Assembly (NCBI RefSeq): GCF_014905175.1
Contig: NC_057793.1
Location: forward strand, 14,534,369 to 14,598,368
DNA: 64,000 nucleotides
Source: Aphidius gifuensis
Taxonomy: Eukaryota; Arthropoda; Insecta; Hymenoptera; Braconidae
Direction of reading: 5' to 3'
A model generated the notes under the pieces. It searched no databases and was not told the origin of the DNA. It saw only the letters and a list, made by a program, of their open reading frames with translations. Within the stretch, counting starts at the first letter, position 1. Each line of letters starts with the position of its first letter. Positions 1-10,702 of the stretch are shown one piece after another. A program made the translations under genes and the position numbers.

Positions 1-21
1 TTATGGTAAATGTATTTCAGG

Positions 22-155
22 AAAGAATGTTTCCAAATAAATTAATTCGTAGCTTAGATTACTTTCACAAACATTTGATCTATTAATTTTTTTATAAACT
101 AGAACATAATGCTGTAAAAATTATGTAGTCTACGAATTAATTTAAATGCTATCGG
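22..155. repeat. Palindromic repeat, family A, isolated copy
   Basis: The two arms are roughly complementary. The left arm has 'aataaattaattcgtag' and the right arm has 'ctacgaattaattta'. The same sequence family forms the cluster at 7090-7790. It probably is a short foldback or MITE copy. No coding potential is seen. Confidence 0.55.
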
Positions 156-544
156 CAAATAATAAAATCTAAAAAAAATTTTTTTATAAATTTACATTAT
201 TTCCATAGTTATTTGCCACTATAGAATAATAAAATAATTTTGGTGAATCGGTCAGGAATTAATCAAACCAAAACATTTTCCAATGTTTTATCTAAATTTT
301 TACTTTGTGAAGGAAGTACACGGTCAAGGCACTACGTGATCCACTAATGCAGCTCGTATGGCTTGCATGGTGTCTGCTCCATCTGCCGTACATTTTACGA
401 ATACACTTTGCATACATTATGAAGGCACGATAGTGCATGCACGGCGTGACCTCAACGTGAACGCAAAGTGTACGCCGCTGGCTATCGGGGAAGTTAAAGA
501 ATTTCCGTGAGATTGTGAGGGACGTAGGTGAGTTCGGAGGTAGG

Positions 545-840
545 TGAATTCAGTTCCGTGGTACCCCATAGTGCCCCCCGTGGCAGCTTATTGCGGATTA
601 TGGCCATCATGACCGTCCGTAGTAATTTTTTTTTTGACTCGTTTCGTCTAGTTTTGCAAAATTCAAAATAGAGGACTTCGTTTTTTTTCGTAAAATTTAA
701 TTCATTTTTCTGGGTCCATTATTTTGCACTTGGCAAAACTAGCCGAAACTAGTCGAAAAATAAAAATGACAACGGACGGAAACCAGTATGGACGATAAGT
801 CACGTCCCTCGCCACGGGGGCCACGGGACTGAATTCGAAT
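545..840. mobile_element. Inverted-repeat (foldback/MITE-like) element
   Basis: The first ~115 bases are an imperfect inverted copy of the last ~115. 'gtgaattcagttccgtgg' at the left faces 'ccacgggactgaattcga' at the right, and inside these 'gtctagttttgcaaaat' faces 'attttgcacttggcaaaactag'. No ORF lies within. It sits beyond the second exon of the minus-strand gene at 922-2095. The superfamily cannot be assigned because no clean target duplication is visible. Confidence 0.7.
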
Positions 841-921
841 ATTCCCATTGTGAGGTAGATAGAATGAAATTTAAATTGAATAAATTATAGATTAATGAAT
901 GGATTCAATGATATGACTTAC

Positions 922-1078
922 GGGATGGGTTCAGGAGATGGACGCTGTGCATTACCATTATCATTTGCAATAATTGAATTATTTTCTTCTTCCAACGTTT
1001 CATATTCGTAATAATAATCATCATCATCATCATTATGGTGATTTATCATTGTCTTCTCTGGTAATAAGGTCGAAGTGA
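922..1078 (-). CDS. Internal exon of unrecognised gene (exon 2)
   Basis: On the minus strand this 157-bp open stretch is preceded by a good acceptor (TTTTTTACAG) and followed by a good donor (CCC|GTAAGT). It joins in phase to the exon at 1888-2095: one base of a codon is left there and two are taken up here. The encoded part is acidic and Tyr/Asp/Asn-rich, with five consecutive Asp then YYYEYE, and ends in a Pro-rich PSPEPIP. The third exon must lie farther left, probably outside the window. I do not recognise the family. The splice geometry and frame continuity are seen directly. Expression is inferred. Confidence 0.6.
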
Positions 1079-1328
1079 CTGTAAAAAATTATAAGTATAT
1101 TAATATAACTTCAAGGCCATTTTGCGAGGCATAAAAAAAGAAGCCATTTTTAAGAGGCCAAAAAAAATAAGGCCATTTTTTCCATGTACGAGGTTCAGAT
1201 CGTCTTTTTTCTAAACTATATTTTACCATGTCGCCATGGTATTTACGGCAAGCTGAAATAACAGACGAACTTCTCGGCTCTGGTTATATTATACTGTATA
1301 TTCATAATTTTAGTTATCAAAAGATGTG

Positions 1329-1840
1329 GAATACCGTGGCACCAGTACTGGACGCCCCCTAGTAGTCGGACACTTGGCTGTTATTCAGTAATTATGCCGA
1401 TAGTTTTTATTTTAAAATTCAAACCATTTTTTAAAATATTTCTACGTCTCATATTCTTTGATTTAAACAGACGGTTTTTTTTTAATAAATAATAGAAATA
1501 TTTTTTTATAAATATTAAAGGTAGAATAAAAATATGTGACACTTAATGGGCTTCAGAGAGCATTGTGAGTAGTCGTCGTCGAGTGATTGCTACTAATTAA
1601 AGTATCAGTTTATGCGTCTATCAAATATAATTAATTTTAGTGTTTGATATCAATTTCCGTAAAATTTTCATTGAATTTATAATTTATACGAGTTTTTTTT
1701 TTTTTTAAATGAAAGCTATTATTATAAAGAATTTAAAAATAATAATAATGTTTTTTTTTTTTTTTTAAATATATTTTTTATAGTTCAAATAGTTTAAATT
1801 ACGTCTCTACCGTCCGAGTACTGGTTCCACCAGGGTATTC
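1329..1840. mobile_element. TIR element inside intron 1 of the minus-strand gene
   Basis: The left end 'gaataccgtggcaccagtac' is an imperfect inverted copy of the right end 'gtactggttccaccagggtattc'. The interior is AT-rich with long T runs and no ORF. It occupies most of the intron between the exons at 922-1078 and 1888-2095. Confidence 0.6.
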
Positions 1841-1887
1841 TTAAGAAAACTAAAATTTTTACTTAATTGTTAATTTATTTTACTTAC

Positions 1888-2095
1888 TTGATGTGTTTGG
1901 TGTGTTTGATGTCTCGGATAGTGGTGATGATTTCGAAAGTTGCGATTGCAGATCTGCAGTCGCAACTTCTGATGATTGGATGTTATGTGGGAATGAAATC
2001 CGGCGTTTATCTTTTAAGGTTTTCGGGATTACAAGCCCACGACCTCTACCACGACCACCCGGTGGACTGAAGAACACTCCTGTATTTTGGTTCAT
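1888..2095 (-). CDS. First coding exon of unrecognised gene
   Basis: The frame opens at an ATG (2095) and gives a 69-codon exon plus one base before a strong donor (ATCAA|GTAAGT). The product starts with a short segment followed by PPGGRGRGRG, an RG-rich motif typical of RNA- or nucleic-acid-binding proteins. A Ser/Thr-rich stretch ends the exon. It reads in phase into the exon at 922-1078 across an ~810-bp intron holding a TIR element. Other ORFs here (1867-2135, plus strand) are shadows. The gene is probably a real host gene, but I cannot name it. Confidence 0.55.
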
Positions 2096-2135
2096 CTTTT
2101 TTCAGAATAAAAACAATGAATTCACAACCATTTGA

Positions 2136-2253
2136 GTAATACTAATATATTGCCAACAAAATTCGTTTTTTTAAACTAAGCTTGAGGTGATATTGTCATC
2201 ACCTTTGCCTAGTTTAAAAAGAACGTCTCTTGCTAGCAATATAATAGTATTAC
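2136..2253. mobile_element. 118-bp near-perfect hairpin (MITE-like)
   Basis: 'gtaatactaatatattg' at the left end is matched in inverted form by 'caatataatagtattac' at the right end. The pairing continues inward to a small loop around 'ggtgatattgtcatcacc'. It lies just upstream of the minus-strand first exon, so it could affect that gene's 5' region. Confidence 0.7.
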
Positions 2254-2261
2254 AATATTGA

Positions 2262-4081
2262 ATCAACGACTGTCCCTATTCTAAACAACATCAACTTTAA
2301 TCCTAAATGTCTCAGAATATCTACACAATAAATAATTCCAGAAAAACAACGATGTGAATAATTATTCAATTTAAAAATTGAGGGAATAAAAACCTTCTAT
2401 TGGAAATTCAAGTAAAATTAGTCAACTTTCAAACAATTAGTTAATAAAAATTATTATCGGTAGCTATTTCAATGTTAAATAATTTTCCTGAGCTACTCAT
2501 CAAAAAATTTCAAAATACTGACAATATGAATTCAAACCTATCCGAAATTCAAATATTTGATATCGACTTTAAAGACAATTCATAAGTTCAATAAAAATAT
2601 AATGAAAAGGGTGCTACTTTTATATGCTGAATAATTAAGGAGTATAAATATATATGATCATCCAAACAAGACATAATAAACACAAGATAAATTTGTCAAT
2701 ATTTTTTTATTCGTTAATTTTATTTATTTATTTATATTTTTGGAACAGCTCAGAATTTTTTTGACAAGAAAAAATCATTAATTTATTGATGATTATTTTC
2801 ACGTTTGTGGCGAATTGCTAGTTAATTATTAAAAAGAAATTGACAACTAATTATCATGAGTTTAATTTATATCAAGTTTGAATTTTCATGATTACATTTA
2901 TTTTAAATATTGTACAAATGGAAATGAAAAATGAGCTGTCCAATCTATTGAATGCCCAAATGAATGCTTCACAGAATATTTCCACACATTTGTGTAATGG
3001 GGAACCCAAACGAGCAACCATCGAACCCCAATCAGAGACCCATACTCTTACAATCCGATCTTTCGAATGTCCAAACCAAATATGCCACCGAATACTGAAG
3101 TTTTTAAACCAGTATCTTGCCATCAGTAAAAGCAGAATGTCCTTGCCATAGCACATAATCAACGACTGTCCCTATTCTAAACAACATCAACTTTAATCCT
3201 GAATGTCTCAGAATATCTACACAATAAATAATTCCAGAAAAAAAACGATCTGAATAATTATTCAATTTAAAAATTGAGGGAATAAAAACCTTCTATTGGA
3301 AATTCAAGTAAAATTAGTCAACTTTCAGACAATTAGTTAATAAAATTATTATCGGTAGCTATTTCAATGTTAAATAATTTTTCTGGGGAGCGTTCGATAG
3401 CTGGCCGAGGGCCTCGGCCTGGGCCAACGGAAAGACAACTTGATAAATCAAAAACTCACTATGAGAAAATCCCATGTAAATATTTGAAATTATAATGTAG
3501 CAGTGCTGATACTACGAACATATAAAATAAACCATGATAAAAAATTGGCCGGATTTTTGGCCTCGGCCAGCTATCGAACGCTGCCCTGAGCTACTCATCA
3601 AAAAATATGAATTCAAACCTACCCGAAATTCAAATATTTGATATCGACTTTAAAGACAATTCATAAGTTCAATAAAAATATAATGAAAAATGTGCTACTT
3701 TTATATGCTGAATAATTAATGAGTATAAATATATATGATCATTCAAACAAGACATAATAAACACAAGATGAATTTCTCAATATTTTTTTATTCGTTAATT
3801 TTATTCATTTATTTATATTTTTGGAACAGCTCAGAATTTTTTTGACAAGAAAAAATCATTAATTTATTGATGATTATTTTCACGTTAACAGTTTATCATC
3901 ATGGCTGTTTGTTGAATTGAAAAAAAAAAAAATTAAAAAAATAATCTAGTTAATTATTAAAAAAAGAAATTGATTCGAATAAATTATTATGAAAACAAAA
4001 ATAATTAACTATTATAATTATCATGAGTTTAATTTATATCAAGTTTGAATTTTCATGACTACATTTATTTTAAATATTGTA
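2262..4081. repeat. Direct duplication, ~900-bp period
   Basis: The sequence from 2262 to about 2921 recurs from 3161 to about 4081 with a few percent divergence; both start 'tcaacgactgtccctattct'. Copy 2 differs by a 200-bp inserted element (3386-3585) and by an extra ~100 bp near 3890-4010. Unique DNA of about 240 bp (2922-3160) separates the copies. No gene is recognised in either copy. Small ORFs at 2872-3162 are not convincing. Confidence 0.85.
3386..3585. mobile_element. 200-bp TIR element with 3-bp CTG target duplication
   Basis: The ends are 'gggagcgttcgatagctggc' and its inverted counterpart 'gccagctatcgaacgctgcc'. CTG lies on both sides (3383-3385 and 3586-3588). The paralogous copy at 2262-2921 has the empty site with a single CTG, so the boundaries are read directly. 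It is non-coding. GC-rich ends around an AT-rich core are typical of a MITE. A 3-bp duplication is found with PIF/Harbinger elements, but CTG is not their usual TWA target, so the superfamily is open. Confidence 0.85.
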
Positions 4082-4408
4082 CAAATGCTTTCAAAAATGA
4101 ATTATGATACTCAGCAGAGCTGTTGAAAAAAATGACTATAATCAAGTAATCATCACATACTCAGAATGTTTATTATCTTTAATTTTAAAATCTCGTGTCA
4201 ATGCTTCTACAAATGGAATATAATCATAGCTGTGCTGTTTGGATTTTAATAATAATCAAGATTAGAATGAAAATAATAAAAAGTAACCCAAGAAAAAGAA
4301 TTAAACTGACGATCGTTGCATCCCACCCACTTGCTCGAAACCTGTTAATCACAGACTAAACTAAATTTCTAAGATGAGGCTACTGAAAAGACAGAACATA
4401 AAAAAAAT

Positions 4409-6334
4409 TCACGCGATAGTAGATTCTATTAATGTAACAATAAACTCGCCTTCGGTTGGCGTTACTTCGTTATCATGGAAATAAGGCATACAAAAGCATT
4501 TCGCATGGATGTCTTCAACATCTATAATTTGTTGTTTATCAGAAAGATCCGAACAACGAAAAACCCCGAAAAATGATGATTGCCAGTTACCAATTTGAAA
4601 AAATGAATTTAGTTGTATATTAAATTTCTGGAATAGAAGCTTAAATTTTCCCTTATCAAGAATAATATTTTGAACCATGCCGAGAGTTTTATTTTTTAAC
4701 ATGAATATATTGTCTTTATTATTAGTATTAATTTTATACTTTGGTGTTTGAAGGGTTTGATATTGAGCAGCTGCTGATATGAGTTCTGTTGGCAAAGGGA
4801 ATGGGCTAGTCCAAAGTTTACCAGGAATAAGTGAAAAATTGACACGAGGGTTTTCTTCAATGTTACGCAATTTACGTTCTTCGCGCCTATTAACGATTTG
4901 TTCTAAATATTGAGTAGGTTTACGACAAGTTGCTGCGAAGTACTGCATATTATTTTCGTAAGGAAATGCAGAAATACCATCAAGTGGTCCGAAATTTCTG
5001 ACATCTTCAGCTAAATGTAAAAGAATATGACAATTATAAGTTAGAAAATGATGATTAAAAAAGTTTTCAACATTTTTGACATATGTTTTTATTAAATTTT
5101 CTGCAAAAGTAATTTCAGCCTCACTTACTTTTGGACAAGTAAGAAGACGAATCGCACAAGAAAAGGTTAAAAAATGTAAATATATTGCTGAATTTATAAT
5201 ACCACGAAAAGCAACGGCACCTGAATATAAAAGAATCTGGCGAAATTCAGTAGCTTTCATCTTAGAAAATTTAGTAATATCCTCAGGCCTACGAGCAAAT
5301 TCTTCTGGACAGCAGTTCTTAATAAAAGCGAGTCTAACATTAATCTTGACGATATTTAATTCATCTAACTTGAGATTAGGATTATCCCTGCCTCCAACTA
5401 AAATGCTAAGAAACCGTTTCACAATACCAAGAAAAACAGCGTGCATAGAATCGAAAACTACATTATTTACTATATCAAAATGTTCAAGATCTGCCAAACC
5501 ACATGCTCGACTAGCTTTATGGTGAAATGCATCTTCGCGATCCCTATACTCCCTGTCATTTCTTTTTTCATCATCTACTGTCCGTAGGGCTCTATTATCT
5601 CCTTGAAGAGGAGTACGACAAACTTTACATCTGGAACAGGGTGAGTCTGAATTGTGTGCCATATGTCCTAGAGCAAAAGCACGAGCTGGTGCATCAGCAA
5701 TAAAACTCCCAGGTCGAACAACTTTGCAAATACCCTTGAAAACGAACCCACTAATCATCAAATCATTAAAGTTTTTAATAAATTTCGCGAAAAAAGCTGA
5801 TGCGTCAGTTGGCTGGTGAGTGAATGAAGTTCCACACCAAATCCCTACAATTCCAGGTGGACAACCGGGAATATTATGAACACGAATTTGAATGGGCCAA
5901 ACATTGCGTTTGGCCTGTTTATCAAGGTTGCCTCCATCGGTACTAAAATCTATAATGAGAGTGTCGGGAATTAAAGACGGCGTGATTTTAAGTAAAATTT
6001 CAGAAAGTGCATCCTCCATCCCAAAATGAACGTACTCACCTCCCGCGAGGTGATATATATTTTCAGCAACCTTACGTGGTGTCTGAAGCAAAGTTCGTGC
6101 ATCTTTTGGCCAGTTTTTAAAACATTTATGTTCTCTAAAAACTTCTAACAAACTATTAATTTGGACATGAGTTAATTTCATAGTCGAGCAAGCTTGAGCA
6201 AATTTCGATTTAATGTCTACCGGTTCACTTTGTGATTCATCTGAAGTACTATCAGTAACGGTGGACCTAACACTGTCAGAGGAGGAAGAATCACTATCGG
6301 AGTCAAGATTACAATCCATATCCGTATGGTACAA
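4409..6334 (-). CDS. CACTA/Tnp2-type DDE transposase
   Basis: A 641-residue uninterrupted ORF. It begins with an acidic, Ser-rich tail (residues 1-45). The catalytic core follows the Tnp2/Transposase_21 pattern: IIDFSTDGG around residue 150, the diagnostic ADAPARAFALG around 213, FDSMHAVFLGIVKRFL around 293 and ISAFPYENN around 450, the region of the catalytic Glu. Cysteines at about 235-243 (CSRCKVC) resemble the zinc-binding insertion of the family. The C-terminal ~150 residues are a family-typical accessory region without a clear motif. The enzyme would cut and paste DNA in the nucleus. The ORF is intact. I did not identify matching terminal repeats around it, so the element ends are unknown. 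It may be a domesticated or single-copy gene. Confidence 0.8.
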   Translation of the reverse strand: MYHTDMDCNLDSDSDSSSSDSVRSTVTDSTSDESQSEPVDIKSKFAQACSTMKLTHVQINSLLEVFREHKCFKNWPKDARTLLQTPRKVAENIYHLAGGEYVHFGMEDALSEILLKITPSLIPDTLIIDFSTDGGNLDKQAKRNVWPIQIRVHNIPGCPPGIVGIWCGTSFTHQPTDASAFFAKFIKNFNDLMISGFVFKGICKVVRPGSFIADAPARAFALGHMAHNSDSPCSRCKVCRTPLQGDNRALRTVDDEKRNDREYRDREDAFHHKASRACGLADLEHFDIVNNVVFDSMHAVFLGIVKRFLSILVGGRDNPNLKLDELNIVKINVRLAFIKNCCPEEFARRPEDITKFSKMKATEFRQILLYSGAVAFRGIINSAIYLHFLTFSCAIRLLTCPKVSEAEITFAENLIKTYVKNVENFFNHHFLTYNCHILLHLAEDVRNFGPLDGISAFPYENNMQYFAATCRKPTQYLEQIVNRREERKLRNIEENPRVNFSLIPGKLWTSPFPLPTELISAAAQYQTLQTPKYKINTNNKDNIFMLKNKTLGMVQNIILDKGKFKLLFQKFNIQLNSFFQIGNWQSSFFGVFRCSDLSDKQQIIDVEDIHAKCFCMPYFHDNEVTPTEGEFIVTLIESTIA

Positions 6335-6724
6335 AATATCAACAATCGAAAAAAAATAAGGAATAATCTAGTAAGATAACAACGTAGTTAAAGATGCTCT
6401 CAAATAGAACTAGAATATATTATTAATATTTTAATACCGCTACTGTAATCTGAAAAATTAAAAAAAGAGTCTAGAATAAAATTTTATTATGACGTCGCCA
6501 ACAGGCAAATTATTTATATAATTGTTGTTAACTTTCTAATTATTTATTTTAATATTAAATATATTAATAAATTTATTTATTTTTTTTATTTAAAAGATTT
6601 ATGTATTAAAAAAAGTAGAAGGATAATTTAAAAATAAATCAAAATAATCATCAAATTTACTATTTAATAAAAATTTCAAAAATGGCTCTAATGAGGAATA
6701 AAAAGACGTCGGTGTTAGATTGTT

Positions 6725-6968
6725 GAAACTTGGAAAAAATTAAGAAACCCTGTGGTTTAGAGGTTAATGGTAAGGGTAATGGACCTACGTAAATTCAGAT
6801 TCGTGGCATCCCATGGTTACCCCCTGGGCCATTCTTTTCCGACCGTTTACATACATTTGGATGCGTGTCTGATCACATCTGGTAAATCTGAATTTACCGT
6901 TTCCCAGCGTTTGCAAAAGATTCGGGTCCGATTCCCGGCGGGGAAACTTTTCATTTTTTCCAAGTTTC
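6725..6968 (+). mobile_element. tRNA-like core flanked by TIRs, copy 1 (interrupted)
   Basis: The 16-bp arms 'gaaacttggaaaaaat' (6725-6740) and 'attttttccaagtttc' (6953-6968) are perfect inverted repeats. Between them are an A-box-like segment 'tggtttagaggttaatgg' and a B-box-like segment 'gggtccgattcccggcg', as in a tRNA-derived sequence. The A-to-B spacing is far too long for a tRNA because about 130 bp with their own inverted repeat (6789-6897) lie between the boxes. It is homologous over its full length to the copy at 13312-13426, which is on the opposite strand. Confidence 0.7.
6789..6897. mobile_element. Small inverted-repeat insertion within tRNA-like core
   Basis: 'gtaaattcagatt' at 6789-6801 pairs with 'aatctgaatttac' at 6885-6897. 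This segment is absent from the related element at 13312-13426, so it looks like a nested insertion between the A- and B-box regions. ORFs at 6767-7093 and 6785-7044 are chance frames across the element. Confidence 0.5.
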
Positions 6969-7089
6969 TGTGTTTTAAAAATGGCAACTTGTATAACATT
7001 GTATATACAAGTAAGCCACATTTATTTTTTAAGCCATTTGCCAATCACTTTTTAATTAATTATGAAAAAAATATAGCTAAGGAACAAAC

Positions 7090-7790
7090 GTAGCCAAATA
7101 AATTAATTTGTAGTCTAGATTAACTCCTCAGCAATATTTTCTACGAAAAATTAAAATTATTGTCATATGGCTGTGAAATTAATGTAGACTACGAATCAAT
7201 TTATTTAATTAGATCGTTTCCTTCGCAATATTTGCCATAATTAATTAATTGAAAAGCTTTCGGCAAATGTAACTAAAGTAAGAATGTAACCAAATAAATT
7301 GATTAGTAATCTAAATTAATTCCTCAGCAATATTTTATTATTATAATAAATCAAAATATATGTGGCAAATAATTGAGGAATCAAGCTAGACTAATAATTC
7401 ATTTATTTTTAATTAATTATGGAAAAAAAAGCTGAGGAAAAGATATGGCCAAATAAATTAATCAGTAGTCTAGATTAATTTCTCAGCAATATTTTCTATA
7501 ATAAATTCAAATTATTGTGGGAAATGGCTGCGGAATTAATCTAGAATACGTCCTTATTTATTTGGTTACATCCTTTCCTTAGCTATTTTTGCCATAAAAA
7601 ATTTATTAAAAAGCTATTGGCAAATTTTGCTAAGGAAAGGATGTAACCAAATAAATTAATTTATAATCCAGACTTATTCTACAGCCATTTGACACAATAA
7701 TTTTAATTTAATATAAAAAATAATGCTGAGGAATTTATTTAGACTACAAAGTAATTTATTTGGCAGCATCCTTTCCTGAATGTAATGTAA
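7090..7790. repeat. Cluster of family A palindromic repeats
   Basis: About four hairpin units of 120-180 bp follow each other. Each reads roughly 'ccaaataaattaatt-gtagtctagatta' on one arm and the inverse, 'ctagactac-aattaatttatttgg', on the other. They are separated by 'ttgccataattaattaattg'-type linkers. A fifth copy starts the window at 22-155. They look like multiple copies of one foldback element. No genes are seen. Confidence 0.7.
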
Positions 7791-7939
7791 TCGACGAAAT
7801 GCCTCTCTCATAAGTAATCAAAATATAATTAAAAAGAAACTAAATATAGACAAGATAAACTCTCTCTTGAAAGTTTTTATTCAAAAGTTTATTTAAAACA
7901 CGTAAATTTGGTGATACAAATTTTATAAATACACCAACA

Positions 7940-8800
7940 ATGAAATCAATGTCAAATCAACAAAAATTATTAGCCCAACAGCATCATTGTTTTTTATTAA
8001 GAAATTTAGAAAAAGTAAGAAGAGTAAAATTACCATTATCACAATTACAACAAGAACAACACCAACAACAATTTAATACAAATGGTAGATTAATTGATAA
8101 TAATAATAATAATTGGTAATGGTAGTGGTGATACAGGTGGTGGTGGTGGTGGTAATTGTAGTAGTGATAGTAATGGACAATCAACAGATAAAACAGATGC
8201 ATTTTATTCACAATTAATAGCGTTAGCAAATAATTAATCACGTACTGTTAGAACAAGAAGATTAGCACAAGCACAAGAATTACACAAAATAAGAAAATTA
8301 TTGTGTAATTTTTATTTATAACATTACCAGGTAAACGTAAATTACCAGAATATTATGAAAAATCACAAGAACCAATTGATTTAACAATAATTGAAGAAAA
8401 AATACAAACTGGTAATTATAAAACACCAGATCAATTTGATAACGATATGATAAAGCTATTTGATTATTATATAAAATATTATAGTAGAACGAGTGAAATT
8501 GGTATATCAGCACCAAGATTACGTAAATTATATTTATGTAATAAAATAAATTTCATAAATACAATAACAGAAGCAACTGGTAAAGTACCAACAAATAGTT
8601 TTCCACCATCACAAGGCTCAACAGCTGGTGATGAAGATGTTATAAGATTGTAAGGTTTAATGATACAATGTGAACGTTGTTTAGTATGGCAACATTGTGA
8701 TTATGTCAAGGCTGACACGACAATTAAATCATAATATGTGAACGTTGTCAACCACGTAAAAAAAAAAAAAAAATTGTATAGGTAGAAAATAATAATTTAA
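7940..8800 (+). pseudogene. ash1: Intronless pseudogene fragment of ASH1 (bromodomain-PHD region)
   Basis: Conceptual translation in shifting frames matches the C-terminal part of the histone methyltransferase ASH1/ASH1L. A segment with RTRRLAQAQELHKIRKLL comes first. A bromodomain follows (LPEYYEKSQEPIDLTIIEEK, then PRLRKLY, about 8340-8540). A PHD finger remnant has MIQCERCLVWQHCDYV near 8660-8705. TAA stops interrupt the frame at several points, for example near 8116, 8235 and 8650. The first cysteine pair of the PHD finger is deleted. A run of A (8760) follows the last recognisable codons. No introns are visible, so a processed retrocopy is the simplest origin. It is not functional. Confidence 0.75.
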
Positions 8801-8829
8801 CAATATGTGATGTCAAGTGATAAAAAATA

Positions 8830-9560
8830 TTAAATAATAAAAGCAGCTTACCTGAAAATATAGAGACCCAAAACAATACTCTTGATCATTCAACAACTTA
8901 TGAATTATTGTATTTTTTTTAATTGTTTTTTTTCACCTACAAAAAAATAAAGTCATGTTTTAAATAAAACATATCACAATATTAATTTATTTCATCAGCA
9001 TCAAGGCAACGCCTACTTTAGGCAAAAAGAAATCAGGTTAGAATTGACAAGCGTTACCATGATGCTGATAAAAAGTTGTGCACTTACCTCTGAATATTAA
9101 GTTACAAAATAATAAATCCTTTTTATTTTATTGGACTAAATAAATTAATTTATCAGTCAGTGAATTCTGCTATTGTAGTGTTATGTGTTTTGTACAGTTT
9201 TGTATATTTTTTAGTTGTTGCTGGTTGTTGCTTAGATTGGCGTCACAGCGAATAGTACATATGCAACAGTATGTAAACTATAGCCTGGGTGGCGTCATCA
9301 GCGATGGGTAATCCGACGATTTTTCAGGTATCATACGTATATACGTATGATACTACATCAAATGTATGATAGTTGAAAAAGCGCTTAATATTAATATAAT
9401 AATAATAATAATTTAATAAATATGATAATAATATATAAATATAATATATTTAAATATAATAATATTTCATTTTGAAAAAATAAAAATCCCAAAGACGAGC
9501 AGTGTACTGTATTTAATTAATAAAACACATGTTATTTTATTTTTTAAAAATGAAAAGGTC
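8830..9560. other. AT-rich intergenic sequence with two small palindromes
   Basis: No gene is seen. It contains an imperfect inverted repeat at about 8992-9073 ('catcagcatcaaggcaacgc' facing 'gcgttaccatgatgctgat') and a perfect 26-bp palindrome at 9328-9353 centred on 'acgtatatacgt'. The rest is low-complexity AT sequence. Confidence 0.6.
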
Positions 9561-9753
9561 CAAGAAAATGTAGTAGCCGACGATAAAATCGAGCTAAGGA
9601 ATTAATGTTGTCAAAAAAATTATGTTTCGAGCAACATTATTTCCTGAAAACATAATTCTTTGGCAAAATAAATTTCTTAGCTACTTATTTTCCTTAGCTA
9701 CTGCTTTTCCTTGGACATTTGTATTTTTAAAAACTAAATTTCTTATGTATTTT

Positions 9754-10019
9754 CCCTGGTGGAAATATTACTCCGGCATTTCTCCGTTTTTGGCCCATTT
9801 CCGGAGAAATTACCCCGGCATGAGGTTGATGGCAGAGAAATTATTCCGGCATGAGATTGAGGGTGGAGAAAATATTCCGGCATAAAAGTAGTGGCAGATT
9901 AATTTTTTCGACATTAATCTCATGCCGGAGTAATTTCTCCGCCACCACCCTTGTGCCGGAGTAATTTCTCCGGAAATGGGCCAAAACGGAGTAATGCCGG
10001 AGAAATATTTCTACCAGGG
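9754..10019. mobile_element. 266-bp foldback element with ccctggt/accaggg ends
   Basis: The left arm 'ccctggtggaaatattactc' and right arm 'atatttctaccaggg' are inverted. Pairing continues through repeated 'ctccggcat' / 'atgccggag' and 'cccatttccggagaaatta' motifs. It is nested within the family B cluster and is non-coding. Confidence 0.7.
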
Positions 10020-10702
10020 TTATATTTAAAATAAATAAAAATGCCAAGGAGAAGCAGTAGCTAAGGAAAAGATGTAGCTAAGGAATTAAGGTTGCCAAGA
10101 AATTATCTTTTAAGCAATTAATTTGGCCTAAAACATAATTTTTTGGCAACCTTAATTTTTTAGCTACATCTTTTCGTTAGCTACTGCTTGTTCTTGCGAT
10201 TTTTATTTTTGTGATGACTAAAAAATATATTTCATTTTTCGAAAATAAAAATTCCAAGGAAAAGATGTAGCTAAGGAAAAGATATAGCTAAGAAATTAAT
10301 GTGGCCAGAAAAATTATGTTTAAAGCAACTTCAATTCCTTAGCTACATTTTTTCCTTAGCTACATCTTTTTCTTAGACATATTTATCCTTCAAAAATTAA
10401 ATTACATGTACTTTATTTATTAAATAAATGAATTTATATATAGGACAAGCAGTAGCTAAGGAAAAAATGTAGCTCAGGAATCAATGTGGCTAGAAAAATT
10501 ATGTTTTAAGCAACATTAATACCTCAGCTACATCTTCTTCTGGGACATTTTTGTTTTAAAAAAAATAAATTTTTTTAGCTGCATTTATACTTTAGCTGTA
10601 TGCCGTAAAATATTAATTTATTCAATAATATTATTACAATTAAGGGTGATATTTATTACCGCAAATACTCTGATGCTGAGGCTTTCGGGTTTATCAAAAT
10701 GA

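Noticed and set aside
7984..8241. Minus-strand ORF rich in His/Tyr
   Set aside because: It is the antisense of the Asn/Gln/Gly-rich part of the ASH1 pseudogene.
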